DNA of 15,948 bases from Desulfobacteraceae bacterium (GCA_003599475.1 QZKK01000071.1:1-15948); one strand, 5' to 3'; positions 1-8,703 are shown, numbered from the stretch's first letter. Notes: generated from the letters alone by a model not told the origin. Translations and numbers: made by a program.

Positions 1-605
1 TCGCCGATAATGAAATGGAGCCCGGCGTCTGTTTCCCAGGCGTCGAAAAAGTCGCCTCCGATCTTGTCCGAAGGGCGGTAAAAGGTTCCGATGTCGACCC
101 CTGCAAAGGAAAGGCCGCGGGGCAGAATCTTTTTCTGGACATTCTGGGCGAGCAGCCGGTCTTTTTCCAGCCGATCGTTTTTCGACGCCAGATCCGCCAT
201 AAGCTGGAGGTTCTGCCTGCGCAGCTCGTATTTTTCCAGCACCCGGGAGACGGAGAGGAGCACCGTCTCCTGGATGTTTTCATCCTTCAGCAGGTAGTCA
301 TTCGCCCCGCAGTTGATGGCGGTGATCGCCAGTTGGATCTCGTTATTGCCGGTCAGAATGATGACCGGCACATCGCTTCCATTTTCCCGCAGCTTCGTGA
401 TGAGCTCCAACCCGCTCACCTGCGGCATATTCATATCGGAGACAATGAGTCCGATACCGGGATCGGCCGTGTATTTGGCGAAGGCCTCCGCCCCGTCTTC
501 CGCAGTGGAGACATCATATTCGCCCGCCTGAAGGATATCCGCCAGCACATCCCGAATGAATGCATCATCGTCAACAACAAGAACCTTTGTCTTCTGCAAA
601 CCCAT
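1..605 (-). CDS. Response regulator-PP2C (SpoIIE/RsbU-type) serine phosphatase, partial
   Basis: The reading frame is open from the ATG at 605 to the left edge: 201 complete codons, C-terminus missing. Residues about 6-118 form a receiver domain with acidic pocket D12/D13, phospho-acceptor D57 (in VSDMNMP) and conserved K107. Residues about 121-160 are a charged, helical, probably coiled-coil linker ending in the QKKILP motif that typically precedes RsbU-like phosphatase domains. The phosphatase domain then begins: the metal-binding motif GGDFFD is at 183-188 (D185, D188) and the window ends at its next strand, IIG. A Shine-Dalgarno GGAGG (616-620) lies 10 nt before the ATG. The gene follows cheA by 18 nt and is the only dedicated output protein visible in the operon. 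By family knowledge, such REC-PP2C proteins dephosphorylate STAS anti-anti-sigma-like proteins when their receiver is phosphorylated. The substrate is not visible here and should be encoded beyond the left edge or elsewhere. Confidence 0.92.
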   Translation of the reverse strand, partial: MGLQKTKVLVVDDDAFIRDVLADILQAGEYDVSTAEDGAEAFAKYTADPGIGLIVSDMNMPQVSGLELITKLRENGSDVPVIILTGNNEIQLAITAINCGANDYLLKDENIQETVLLSVSRVLEKYELRRQNLQLMADLASKNDRLEKDRLLAQNVQKKILPRGLSFAGVDIGTFYRPSDKIGGDFFDAWETDAGLHFIIG

Positions 606-623
606 GGTGTGCGGACCTCCTTG

Positions 624-2909
624 TCATCCGATCAGATTCTGAACCGTTTCGAGCAGGTTGGTCTGGTCGAAACTACCCTTTATGATGTAGGCATTCGCGC
701 CGACCAGGATGCCCCTCTTTTTGTCTTCTTCCTTTTCCCGTGAGGTCATAATGATGATCGGCGTATCGTTGTAGGTATGTTCTTTTCTCAACCGCTCCGT
801 GAGCGAGAAGCCGTCCAGCCTCGGCATCTCTACATCCGTGATGATGAGGTCGTACTGCTTTTCACGCGTTTTTTCCACCGCCTCCATGCCGTCTTCCGCA
901 AGGTCGACCGCGTATCCATACGCCTCGAGGATGCTTTTTTCGATTTCTCGGGTATTCACCGAATCATCCACAACCAGAATCTGCGCCGCATCATTGCGTG
1001 CTTTTTCCGGCAGGCGCGCTTCTCTCATCTCCCCTGCTTCCTTGATGATGCCCGGCACGTGCAGAATATTGAGAACCTCGTTTCTGCCTGAAATGGTTAC
1101 GCCGGATACGAGCTGGATGTTTTTCATGTGAGCAGGCAGAGATTTGATCACCATGTCCTCTTCGTCGAGCAGGGCGTCCACGATGAGACCGAGTTTTTCG
1201 TTCCCCAGCCGGACGATGAGCATCAACAGGTTTGTGCTGCGCGCCGGGCCTTTTACGGAAAGCTTGAGTATCGTTTCCAGGTGCGCCACGGGAATGAGCT
1301 CCTCCCGAAGTCGGATGGCTTTCCTGTTGAGCACATGAATGATCTCCGTCTCGGGAACCCGGATGATCTCGGTTACGTAATGGGCCGTGATTGCGAAGAC
1401 GGTTCCGGCGGCTTCGACCAGTAGCACGCGCATGACCGCAAGCGTCAAGGGCAGGCGCATGAGGAAGCGGGTTCCCTTTCCCTGCTTTGTTTCGATCTTG
1501 ATGGATCCTTTCAGCCCCTCGACGATATTTTTTTTCACGACATCCATGCCGACGCCCCGGCCGGAGATATCGGTAATGATGGGGCTGGTGCTGAAACCGG
1601 GAAGAAAGATCAGATCGATTGTTTCTTCATCCGTCAGGGAGTCGAGGTCTGCTTCTGAGAACAAGTTTTTCTTGAGCGCTTTTTCCCTGAGCTTTCCCAA
1701 TGGAATGCCGCCCCCGTCGTCGCTCAATTCGATCACGACACTTCCCGCATCGTAGCTTGCGGCAATTCTGATGGTTCCCTTTTCCGGCTTGCCGGTCTTG
1801 CGTCTCTCCTCCGGGCTCTCCACCCCGTGATCGACGGCATTTCTGAGCATGTGCACGAGGGGGTCCCCGATTTTTTCGATCATTTTCTTGTCCAGTCCGA
1901 TTTCACCGCCCTCGATCATGAATACGACATCCTTGCCGAGCGAGCGCGACATATCCCGCACCATCCTGGGCAACGAATCAAAAACCGTTGAGAGCGGCAC
2001 CATACGGAGCATCAGCGCCTTTTCCTGCAGATCGGAAGTCAAAAGTTCCTGCATATTGGCGTCATCTCGCATACTGACGGAAAGCTGCTTGAGCTTTACC
2101 TGGAGCGCCTGCGCGCACCGGACGATTTCTTCTCCGAATTCGCCGCAAGAGTCGTTTCCCTGCTGGAAACGGGCGGAGATGTCGACATTGCGCTTGGCCG
2201 CCTTTTCCGCTTCCCGGATATCCGAGAGGCGCTGCTTCAGCCGGTTCTGGTGCGAAACGATCTCCCCCATGAGCCGTATCAGCTCATCGAGTTTGTCTGC
2301 ATTGACGCGGATGCTTTCCGATGCCCCTGTTTTCTTTTCCGGTACCGCCGTTTCGGGGCAATCATCGGGCGGGTGCGCATCGATCGGCTCGATCCGATGC
2401 GCTGCCTCAGGACCTGCGGTTTCAGCGGCTGCGGCCGTTTGTCCTTTCATTTCCTCAAGAGGAACCTGAGGGGCCGTCTCCGGGGGGGATGGCTCTTTCG
2501 CGGCAGCATCGACGGTCGCAAACCGCCCTTCTGCGGCGCCGGCCAGTTCGTCGCAGAGGGCGCTCGTGTCCTCGTCCAACGGCGCGCCGGCGGAAACTTT
2601 ATCGACCATTCCGGCAATGCAGTCGATTCCCTTGAAAAGGATGTCCGCAAGGCCCCGGGAATGACCGATCTTTTTCTCCCTCAGGGCGCCCAGCGCTTCT
2701 TCCAGCTTATGGGCGACTTCGGTGATCGCCGTAAGCTTCATCATCCGGGAGGACCCCTTGATGGTATGGGCGGAACGGAATACCGCGTTGATCGTTTCGG
2801 CATCTTCCGGATGGTTCTCAAGCTGCACCAAACCTTCGTTGAGCTTGCTGATGTGATCTCGGGCTTCGTCCACAAACCGCGCCAAGAACCGTGTCATGTC
2901 CAGTGCCAT
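624..2909 (-). CDS. cheA: Hybrid chemotaxis histidine kinase CheA with C-terminal receiver
   Basis: This 761-aa cytoplasmic kinase accepts receptor signals and phosphorylates receiver domains. In order: an Hpt/P1 domain (about 1-125) with phosphorylatable H48 in AHTIKGSS; an Ala/Pro-rich linker (about 130-195) where a P2 docking domain would sit, with none recognisable; a dimerisation helix pair (about 200-305, LMGEIVSHQNRL); a HATPase domain with N-box LRNAVDHG (N357), G1 DDGGGI (397-402) and GRGVGMDVV (450-458); a CheW-like P5 domain (about 492-625); and a fused receiver (about 643-760) with D648/D649, phospho-acceptor D692 (ITDVEMP) and K744. The fused receiver makes it a hybrid kinase of the WspE/FrzE type rather than a classical flagellar CheA. 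The ATG at 2909 follows the cheR stop by 10 nt, with AGGA as a modest ribosome site. A second in-frame ATG lies four codons downstream. All catalytic residues appear intact. Confidence 0.97.
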   Translation of the reverse strand: MALDMTRFLARFVDEARDHISKLNEGLVQLENHPEDAETINAVFRSAHTIKGSSRMMKLTAITEVAHKLEEALGALREKKIGHSRGLADILFKGIDCIAGMVDKVSAGAPLDEDTSALCDELAGAAEGRFATVDAAAKEPSPPETAPQVPLEEMKGQTAAAAETAGPEAAHRIEPIDAHPPDDCPETAVPEKKTGASESIRVNADKLDELIRLMGEIVSHQNRLKQRLSDIREAEKAAKRNVDISARFQQGNDSCGEFGEEIVRCAQALQVKLKQLSVSMRDDANMQELLTSDLQEKALMLRMVPLSTVFDSLPRMVRDMSRSLGKDVVFMIEGGEIGLDKKMIEKIGDPLVHMLRNAVDHGVESPEERRKTGKPEKGTIRIAASYDAGSVVIELSDDGGGIPLGKLREKALKKNLFSEADLDSLTDEETIDLIFLPGFSTSPIITDISGRGVGMDVVKKNIVEGLKGSIKIETKQGKGTRFLMRLPLTLAVMRVLLVEAAGTVFAITAHYVTEIIRVPETEIIHVLNRKAIRLREELIPVAHLETILKLSVKGPARSTNLLMLIVRLGNEKLGLIVDALLDEEDMVIKSLPAHMKNIQLVSGVTISGRNEVLNILHVPGIIKEAGEMREARLPEKARNDAAQILVVDDSVNTREIEKSILEAYGYAVDLAEDGMEAVEKTREKQYDLIITDVEMPRLDGFSLTERLRKEHTYNDTPIIIMTSREKEEDKKRGILVGANAYIIKGSFDQTNLLETVQNLIG

Positions 2910-2919
2910 AGGGTTGGTC

Positions 2920-4365
2920 CTATCCCGTTGACTTCTTCAACCTGTTTAGATTGTGCAGGCAAAGATGCTTTAGCTGTTCGGGCCGAAAGGCAAGGGGGAA
3001 AAAGGTAAGCCCGTGGTCCGGCGGACTGTCTTTGCTCAGCAGTTTGATCGCGATCTCATACTCCCGAATCGCCTGCTTTGACTCCTTGCGAATTCCGTAT
3101 ACTTCAGCCAGGTAAAAGTGCCCAAGCCAGCAGGACGACTGGATATAGACAGCCTCTTTAAATCTTTGCACCGCCGTTTCGGAGTCGCCCTTCAATTTGG
3201 CAATCAGCCCCAGGAGAAGGTGCCCCTCCAAGTCCCATCGCTGCCTTTCGATGCCTTGTCTGCAGGTCCTTTCGGCATCGTCGAGCCGTTTCATGTTGAT
3301 GAGTACACCGGCCTTGAGCATATAGGATTTTATGGAGGAGCGGTCTTGCTCTAAAAGCGTATCGAGGCAGCCGAGTGCCTCCCCGTAGCGTTTGTTTTCG
3401 GCAAGCGCCAGGGCCTCCTCAAAGGATGGAACTTTCGAAAGCCGCCGATCGGGCCTTTGTTTCGACGGGACAGGGGGTAAGGGCGCAAGTGACGGCTTCT
3501 TGCGCTGTGCTGGAGCGGAGCTGGAGATCGCCTTTTTATGCTCGTCATCGCCGTTGCGTTTGTCCTTATTCTGAAAGCAGAATATCCCGTCGCGTTCGAC
3601 AAGCGGCAAAACGCCATGATTGTGGGAGAGCGTTTCCGTAGCGCTTACAAAGAGCCAACCGTTTTCCCTCAGAAGTCCGGCAAGACGGTTAAAGATGTGC
3701 AGCTGCGTCGGGGGGTCGAAATAGATGGATACATTCCGGTAAAAAATAGCATCGAGCCTGCCAGGCATATCGGAAAATGGGTCGTTCAGTAGATTCATTT
3801 TCCTGAAGCCGATTTTTTCCCTGATGAAATTCCGTACGCGGTAATGATCGTTTTCAGACTTCTCGAAGTACTTGTGCCGCAGATGATCCGGAAAGCCCCG
3901 AAAGGAAAGGCCGCTGTATACCCCCCGCTCCGCCATGCCGAGGGCGACACTATCGATATCCACACCGGTGATGGAGACAAGCTCCCGGATGCCGGGGCCG
4001 TATTTCTCGAAGAGCTTCATCATGATCGAATAGGGCTCTTCTCCGGTCGCACAGCCGGCACATAGAATGCGCACGGGGTCGGCAGGTGTTTTGCCCGCCA
4101 GCATTTCCGGCATGATTTTATCGGCAAGGAGATTCAGATGTTCGGGCTCCCGGAAAAAATAGGTCTCATTGATGGTCAGGAGATTGACCAGGGTGTGAAA
4201 CTCCGTCTCATTCCGCCTGAGGCAGGCCAGATAGTCGGTATCGATTGCCATTCCAAGCTGCGACATCCGGGTGAGAATGCCATCGGCCAGCATGGCGATC
4301 TTTCCCTCCTCGAAACAGAGACCGCACCTTTCTTTGACGAGGCTTTGAAAGGGTTGGATATTCAT
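2920..4365 (-). CDS. cheR: CheR-type receptor methyltransferase with C-terminal TPR domain
   Basis: This 481-aa protein is a SAM-dependent glutamate methyltransferase for the receptors, with an added protein-interaction tail. Residues about 1-75 are the CheR N-terminal helical domain ending in NETYFFRE. The SAM-binding motif RILCAGCATGEEPYS is at 99-113. The signature FYRNVSIYFD is at 208-217; canonical CheR has CRNVLIYF, so the C-to-Y and L-to-S changes are mild deviations. The catalytic domain ends near 266. A basic, Pro-rich linker (about 280-312) leads to three or four TPR-like helical hairpins (about 314-455). CheR-TPR fusions are typical of alternative-function chemosensory systems such as Wsp (WspC). 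They fit with the two receptors here, which have no C-terminal CheR-docking pentapeptide. The ATG at 4365 lies 19 nt after the cheB stop. The ribosome site is weak (GGGA), which suggests translational coupling. Confidence 0.95.
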   Translation of the reverse strand: MNIQPFQSLVKERCGLCFEEGKIAMLADGILTRMSQLGMAIDTDYLACLRRNETEFHTLVNLLTINETYFFREPEHLNLLADKIMPEMLAGKTPADPVRILCAGCATGEEPYSIMMKLFEKYGPGIRELVSITGVDIDSVALGMAERGVYSGLSFRGFPDHLRHKYFEKSENDHYRVRNFIREKIGFRKMNLLNDPFSDMPGRLDAIFYRNVSIYFDPPTQLHIFNRLAGLLRENGWLFVSATETLSHNHGVLPLVERDGIFCFQNKDKRNGDDEHKKAISSSAPAQRKKPSLAPLPPVPSKQRPDRRLSKVPSFEEALALAENKRYGEALGCLDTLLEQDRSSIKSYMLKAGVLINMKRLDDAERTCRQGIERQRWDLEGHLLLGLIAKLKGDSETAVQRFKEAVYIQSSCWLGHFYLAEVYGIRKESKQAIREYEIAIKLLSKDSPPDHGLTFFPLAFRPEQLKHLCLHNLNRLKKSTG

Positions 4366-4384
4366 GAGCGATTCCCGATCGGTT

Positions 4385-5434
4385 TCACGCTTGAACCAGC
4401 CTTGACCGACCCCTGCCGGTTAAGAGGGAAACGACCCTGCCGCCGATTTTTTCCAGAGGGAGTACCTGATCGATGCAGCCGCTGTCGATGGCGACTTTGG
4501 GCATGCCGTAAACAATGCAGGTTTTCTCGTCCTGAGCGATGGTGGTCCCTCCCGCCTCCTTGATGCGCATCATCCCCCGGACGCCGTCGCTTCCCATCCC
4601 CGTCAGAATGATGCCGATGCTCTTTTCTTTGAAGGCGATGGCAACGGATGACAAGAGCCGGTCGCAAGAAGGGCGGTAGATGTCCGCAGGGTGCCGTTCG
4701 ATAAAGGAGACTCTCCTGGTCGGGGAGATTTCCGTATGGATTTCGGAAGGGGATACGTATACGGTGCCCGGCTGGATCACCTCGCCTTGCTCCGCCACTT
4801 TCACCCGCAGCTTCGTCAGACGGTCGAGCCATTCCACCAGCCCCGGGATGAAGCCGTCGGAATTGTGCTGGGCGACGACGATGGGGCAGGGGATTGCCTC
4901 GGGTAAGGACGACAGAATAACGGAAAGGGCCTCCGGTCCTCCCGTCGAGGTGGCGATGGCAACGACTCCATCCGATGTTGTCCCCGTGAACGCCGCTGGT
5001 TTCTCCGGAGTCCTTTCCATCAGGGTGCGCTTCCCGGTAATATGTGTGATGACCTTGATCTTTGAGAGAAGCTTGATTTTCTGGATGAACTCCCGCGCTT
5101 CCTCGAGATTGATATCGGGTTTCACCACAAGATCCAGGGCGCCTTTGGAGATGGCGGAATAGGCCGTGTGTGCATCGCCTCTTGTGGTGACGACAAGGAT
5201 GGGCAGGGGGTGATTGCCCATGATGAGCTCGATCGCATCCAGGCCGTTCATGAGCGGCATCTCGATATCGAGGGTCAAGATATCCGGACGCAACTCCTTC
5301 ACCATTTCGACGGCTTCCCTGCCGTTTTTCGCCTGTCCGATGACGTTGATTTCATTGTCCGTGGACAATATTGCGATGATGAGTTCCCTCGCGAGAGCGC
5401 TGTCGTCAGCCACTAATACCCGAATCTGTCCCAT
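4385..5434 (-). CDS. cheB: CheB receptor methylesterase (receiver plus esterase)
   Basis: This 349-aa protein demethylates or deamidates receptor glutamates and is activated by phosphorylation from CheA. The receiver spans about 3-122, with D10/D11, phospho-acceptor D56 (LTLDIEMP) and K105. The methylesterase domain spans about 156-340. Its catalytic triad is visible as S163 in ATSTGG, H190 in AQHNSDGF and D283 in TGMGSDG. The loop after the histidine reads HNSDGF where most CheB proteins read HMPxxF. The triad itself is intact, so activity is expected. The domain order and length match the family. It sits between the two receptors and cheR, so methylation and demethylation enzymes are adjacent. 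The ATG at 5434 is preceded by an AAGGCGG-like ribosome site, 31 nt after the stop of the upstream receptor gene. Confidence 0.96.
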   Translation of the reverse strand: MGQIRVLVADDSALARELIIAILSTDNEINVIGQAKNGREAVEMVKELRPDILTLDIEMPLMNGLDAIELIMGNHPLPILVVTTRGDAHTAYSAISKGALDLVVKPDINLEEAREFIQKIKLLSKIKVITHITGKRTLMERTPEKPAAFTGTTSDGVVAIATSTGGPEALSVILSSLPEAIPCPIVVAQHNSDGFIPGLVEWLDRLTKLRVKVAEQGEVIQPGTVYVSPSEIHTEISPTRRVSFIERHPADIYRPSCDRLLSSVAIAFKEKSIGIILTGMGSDGVRGMMRIKEAGGTTIAQDEKTCIVYGMPKVAIDSGCIDQVLPLEKIGGRVVSLLTGRGRSRLVQA

Positions 5435-5465
5435 CTGGTTTACCCGCCTTTTCTCTAAAAAAGGG

Positions 5466-6260
5466 TCATGCGATCTTGAATCTTTCCACTTGCCCCTTCA
5501 GAATGTCCGATAGGCCCGTCAGCTTATTGCTGACGCCACTGATCCTGCGGATCGCATCCGTTGTCTGCCCGGAGCCCGCAGCGATTTCCCTGAGTGCCGT
5601 CACGACTTGGGTGCTGGCAGTTCTCTGCTGCTGGGTCGACAAGGAGATCTGCTTGGCCGATGCCTGGGTCGCCTGCGCGTCTTCGACGATATCCAGCAGG
5701 ATGGCGGCAGTCTGGTTCGTCAGGTCCATGCCTTCCTGGATCCCCTTCGAGCCTTTCTCCGATCCGATCACCAGCCGGTTGATGGAGTCCTGGATCTCAT
5801 TGATCTTGGATTCGATCTCACCGGTGGATTCCATCACACTGTCCGCCAGCCTCCGGATTTCCACGGCAACCACCCCGAACCGCTTGCCCGATTCTCCGGC
5901 GCTCGACGCCTCGAGGGCGGCGTTGAAGGCGATGAGCTTGGTCTGGTCGGCGATGGTGTTGATGATCTCCATCACTTTGGATATTTCTTTCGATTTTTTC
6001 CCCAAGTCAACAATTTCACGGATGCTGTTCTGGTTGTCCGTGTGGATTTCATCCATTTTTCCGTTGACCGTTTCCACAGCCTTGGCTCCCTTCTTCGTGT
6101 TTTCCCAGGTCCGGGTGGCAAAGTCCACCACGGATTTGGCATGTTCTGCGATCTGTGTTGAAGAAGCGGAAAGCTCTTCCATTGTGGAGGTGATCTCGGT
6201 TACGGATGCCGACTGCTCTGTGGATACGGTGGCCTGCTGCTCTACGGATACGGCAACTTC
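5466..6260 (-). repeat. Signalling-domain repeat, copy A (downstream receptor)
   Basis: This 3' half of the downstream receptor gene aligns without gaps to the same part of the upstream receptor gene at a constant offset of 1709 bp, stop codon to stop codon. The strongest part is 5893-5978, which matches 7602-7687 with a single mismatch (5946 versus 7655). It encodes the coiled-coil hairpin and tip of the receptor. Tandem duplication with divergent sensor domains, or gene conversion between the two, would explain it. Confidence 0.85.
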
Positions 6261-7178
6261 ACCGGCATAGAGGGTGATGCCTCGGACGGCATCGATGACC
6301 TGCTTGATGATGTTATGCAGGTTGGCCGTCAGCAGGTTGAACGATTCGGCCAGTTCGCCGATCTCGTTTTTCGTCTTCACCGGTATCTTGACCGTCAGAT
6401 CGTTATGGCATTTCTTCATGAGAGAGGTAATCTCGTCTACAGGCTTATTGACGAGTTTATTGGTAAAATGAGTCACGAGTAAAATAACCGAGAACGCAAT
6501 GGCGAGGGAAATCAGGACCGCGTTTCGGATCAAGGAGGATATTTCCTTCTGTATCTTATCCTTCTCCAGAGCAACCATCTCGTCGATATCCTTGATGTAG
6601 ATGCCAGTAGCGACGACCCAGCCCCATTTTTTTATTGCCTTGCCGTAAGAGAGCTTCGGCTGCAACTCTTTTTCGTTTGGCATCTTCCACATATAGGAGA
6701 TGTACCCTTCTCCCTTCTCCCTTGCCACCTTCGTGATCTCCTGAAGGATATACACTCCGTTGGGATCCTTCAGGGCACTCTGGTCCGTTCCCTCCAGGCG
6801 GGGATCCGGATGGGAAACCATGAAATTGTTATAGTCGTTGATCCAGAAGTAGTCGTTGTCACCGTAACGGATATTGCGGATGTTTTCTATCGCCTGTTTT
6901 TGGGAGAGGTTTTCGATCGAAGTCACGGCCAGAATGATATAGTTTTTAATCGCCTCTCTTCTTTCGGAGAGCAGCGCTTCACGATAGATCTTGATCCTTG
7001 TCTCACTCCGGGACACATTGTTTACGATGACGACATAGGTGAAGATAAAGGTAACGATGATTACCGGCAATAAAGCGATGACGATCACCTGCTTCCTGAG
7101 CGACCGGAGATCCAGAGCCTTTTTCCACGAGAAGTTCATATTCTTTATTCCCTGTGTTGACCTCCATGGGTTGATCAT
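5466..7178 (-). CDS. Methyl-accepting chemotaxis protein with single-Cache sensor
   Basis: A 570-aa inner-membrane receptor. A basic N-terminus is followed by TM1 (about 30-53), a periplasmic sCache_2-type domain (about 60-205, motif DYFWINDY at 109-116 and HPDP at 123-126), TM2 (about 217-236), HAMP (about 238-290) and a coiled-coil signalling domain to the C-terminus. The hairpin tip reads TIADQTKLIAFNAALEA (408-424), shared exactly with the neighbouring receptor. The last residues, FKIA, give no NWETF-like tether. The family signature suggests a small organic acid or similar ligand for sCache_2; the actual ligand is unknown. The ATG at 7178 overlaps the upstream stop as ATGA. An alternative ATG 13 codons later (7139) has AGGG 10 nt upstream and gives a more typical receptor N-terminus (MNFSWKKAL), so the start is uncertain. 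The signalling half is a gapless near-copy of the upstream receptor. Confidence 0.95.
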   Translation of the reverse strand: MINPWRSTQGIKNMNFSWKKALDLRSLRKQVIVIALLPVIIVTFIFTYVVIVNNVSRSETRIKIYREALLSERREAIKNYIILAVTSIENLSQKQAIENIRNIRYGDNDYFWINDYNNFMVSHPDPRLEGTDQSALKDPNGVYILQEITKVAREKGEGYISYMWKMPNEKELQPKLSYGKAIKKWGWVVATGIYIKDIDEMVALEKDKIQKEISSLIRNAVLISLAIAFSVILLVTHFTNKLVNKPVDEITSLMKKCHNDLTVKIPVKTKNEIGELAESFNLLTANLHNIIKQVIDAVRGITLYAGEVAVSVEQQATVSTEQSASVTEITSTMEELSASSTQIAEHAKSVVDFATRTWENTKKGAKAVETVNGKMDEIHTDNQNSIREIVDLGKKSKEISKVMEIINTIADQTKLIAFNAALEASSAGESGKRFGVVAVEIRRLADSVMESTGEIESKINEIQDSINRLVIGSEKGSKGIQEGMDLTNQTAAILLDIVEDAQATQASAKQISLSTQQQRTASTQVVTALREIAAGSGQTTDAIRRISGVSNKLTGLSDILKGQVERFKIA

Positions 7179-7969
7179 TCGATCTTGAATTTCTCCACTT
7201 GCCCCTTCAGGCTGTCTGAAAGATCCGTCAAATTCCTGCTGATTCCGATGATCTGCTGAATGGAGGTGGAGGTCTGCTTCGCTCCAGAGGCGATCTCCCG
7301 GAGAGCCGTCACGACCTGGTTGCTGGCCGTTTTCTGCTGCTGTGTCGAAAGGGAGATCTGTTTGGCTGACTCCTGCGTCGCTTGCGCATCGTCGACGATG
7401 TTGAGCAGCAGGGAGGCTGTCTGGTCCGAATGTTCCATCCCTTCCCGAATTCCCCGTGCGCCCTTCTCCGAGGCGATGACCAGGCTGTTGATCGCCTCCT
7501 GGATTTCATTGATCTTGGACTCGATTTCGCCCGTGGATTCCATCACACTGTCGGCTAACCTCCGGATCTCGACAGCCACCACCCCGAACCGCTTTCCAGA
7601 CTCTCCGGCGCTCGACGCCTCGAGGGCGGCGTTGAAGGCGATGAGCTTGGTCTGATCGGCGATGGTGTTGATGATCTCCATCACTTTCGATATCTCCTTC
7701 GATTTTCTCCCCAGATCGACGATCTCCTGGATGCTGTTCTGGTTGTCCGTTTGGATCTCGTTCATCTTCAAGCTGATCGTCTCCACGGCCGTGGCCCCTT
7801 TTTTTGTATTTTCCCAGGTTCGGGTGGCGATATCCACCACTGCTTTGGCGTGTTCGGCAATCTGGGTGGAGGATGCCGAAAGCTCCTCCATCGTGGTCGT
7901 GATTTCTTCGACCGCAGCCGACTGTTCCGTGGATACCGTTGCCTGCTGTTCGACGGAAACGGAGATGTC
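7175..7969 (-). repeat. Signalling-domain repeat, copy B (upstream receptor)
   Basis: This is the partner of the copy at 5466-6260, with a constant 1709-bp offset and no insertion or deletion visible. Similarity fades upstream of about 7969, before the HAMP domain, and the membrane and periplasmic parts are unrelated by eye. Confidence 0.85.
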
Positions 7970-8683
7970 TTTGGCCCTGGAATAAACGCTGATGGTGACG
8001 GAGGAAACCTGGGACATGAGGGTCTTGAGCTTTTCCACCATATTCTTAAAAGCCGAAATGAGCTGCCCGATCTCGTCCCGGCCGGCCTCCTCGATATGCA
8101 CTGTCAGGTCTCCCTCCGTCAGGGTCTGTGCCACGACCACCGCTTTACCCAGCGGTTGAATGATAAACTTTCGGACGGCAAGGGTGATTCCGACACTGAG
8201 GAGGATGAGGGCTACGGTCATCGTAAGCAGCATGATCCAGACCCCGTTCCGCACCGCTTCCGTGATGGCCTTGGGGCTGTATCCGAGCGATAAGAGCCCG
8301 ATGGTTTTTCCCACGTCGTCCTTTATTTCCACATCGTAGTTCAGCAGTTCCGAAGTTTGCTCCGGCTTCTTGGAACTGACGGTCAGCGGTTTTTCTTTAT
8401 CGTCGTAGAAGACGGCATAGACGACGTCCGGGTCTTTGATGACCTCCTGTACGAAGCTGTCCAGAGCGCCGAGGTCATAGTTGATATAGTAGAAGACACT
8501 CGTTTTTGCCATGTAGTTCGCCATGGCGCTTCCCCTCTTCCCCATTTGGGAATGGAGCATTGCCTTATTGATGCTGATATTGATAAGCGTCAGAATGGCA
8601 AAAAGAGTTACGATGAAGATAAGGCTGGGAATGAAGAATTTCTTGCTGATCCTGTCGAATTTCAACAATCTTTCAACATCCAT
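7175..8683 (-). CDS. Methyl-accepting chemotaxis protein with short periplasmic sensor
   Basis: A 502-aa inner-membrane receptor with TM1 (about 17-37), a periplasmic region of about 108 residues (38-145), TM2 (about 148-170), HAMP (about 171-225) and an MCP signalling domain to the end. The periplasmic region ends in a Cache-like strand pattern (VVYAVFYDD, then IGLLSLGYS), so a small Cache-type sensor is likely but not certain. It shares no obvious sequence with the Cache domain of the next receptor, whereas the signalling halves are nearly identical. The start is well supported: AGGAGGGG (8691-8698) lies 7 nt before the ATG. It begins 20 nt after the stop of the substrate-binding-protein gene, so it is the natural candidate to read the ligand-loaded binding protein. 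The C-terminus (FKIE) lacks a CheR/CheB tether. Confidence 0.95.
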   Translation of the reverse strand: MDVERLLKFDRISKKFFIPSLIFIVTLFAILTLINISINKAMLHSQMGKRGSAMANYMAKTSVFYYINYDLGALDSFVQEVIKDPDVVYAVFYDDKEKPLTVSSKKPEQTSELLNYDVEIKDDVGKTIGLLSLGYSPKAITEAVRNGVWIMLLTMTVALILLSVGITLAVRKFIIQPLGKAVVVAQTLTEGDLTVHIEEAGRDEIGQLISAFKNMVEKLKTLMSQVSSVTISVYSRAKDISVSVEQQATVSTEQSAAVEEITTTMEELSASSTQIAEHAKAVVDIATRTWENTKKGATAVETISLKMNEIQTDNQNSIQEIVDLGRKSKEISKVMEIINTIADQTKLIAFNAALEASSAGESGKRFGVVAVEIRRLADSVMESTGEIESKINEIQEAINSLVIASEKGARGIREGMEHSDQTASLLLNIVDDAQATQESAKQISLSTQQQKTASNQVVTALREIASGAKQTSTSIQQIIGISRNLTDLSDSLKGQVEKFKIE

Positions 8684-8703
8684 CGGTTCACCCCTCCTGT
8701 CGA

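Noticed and set aside
2250..3008. Long plus-strand open frame of about 252 codons opposite the cheA 5' end
   Set aside because: It is antisense to a well-conserved kinase domain, has no recognisable protein pattern and no ribosome site. It arises from the codon bias of the real gene.
5476..6270. Plus-strand open frame of about 264 codons opposite a receptor signalling domain, with a similar one at 7260-7985
   Set aside because: It occurs in both receptor copies simply because their sense strands are near-identical. The composition is Ser/Ala/Val-rich with no fold signature.
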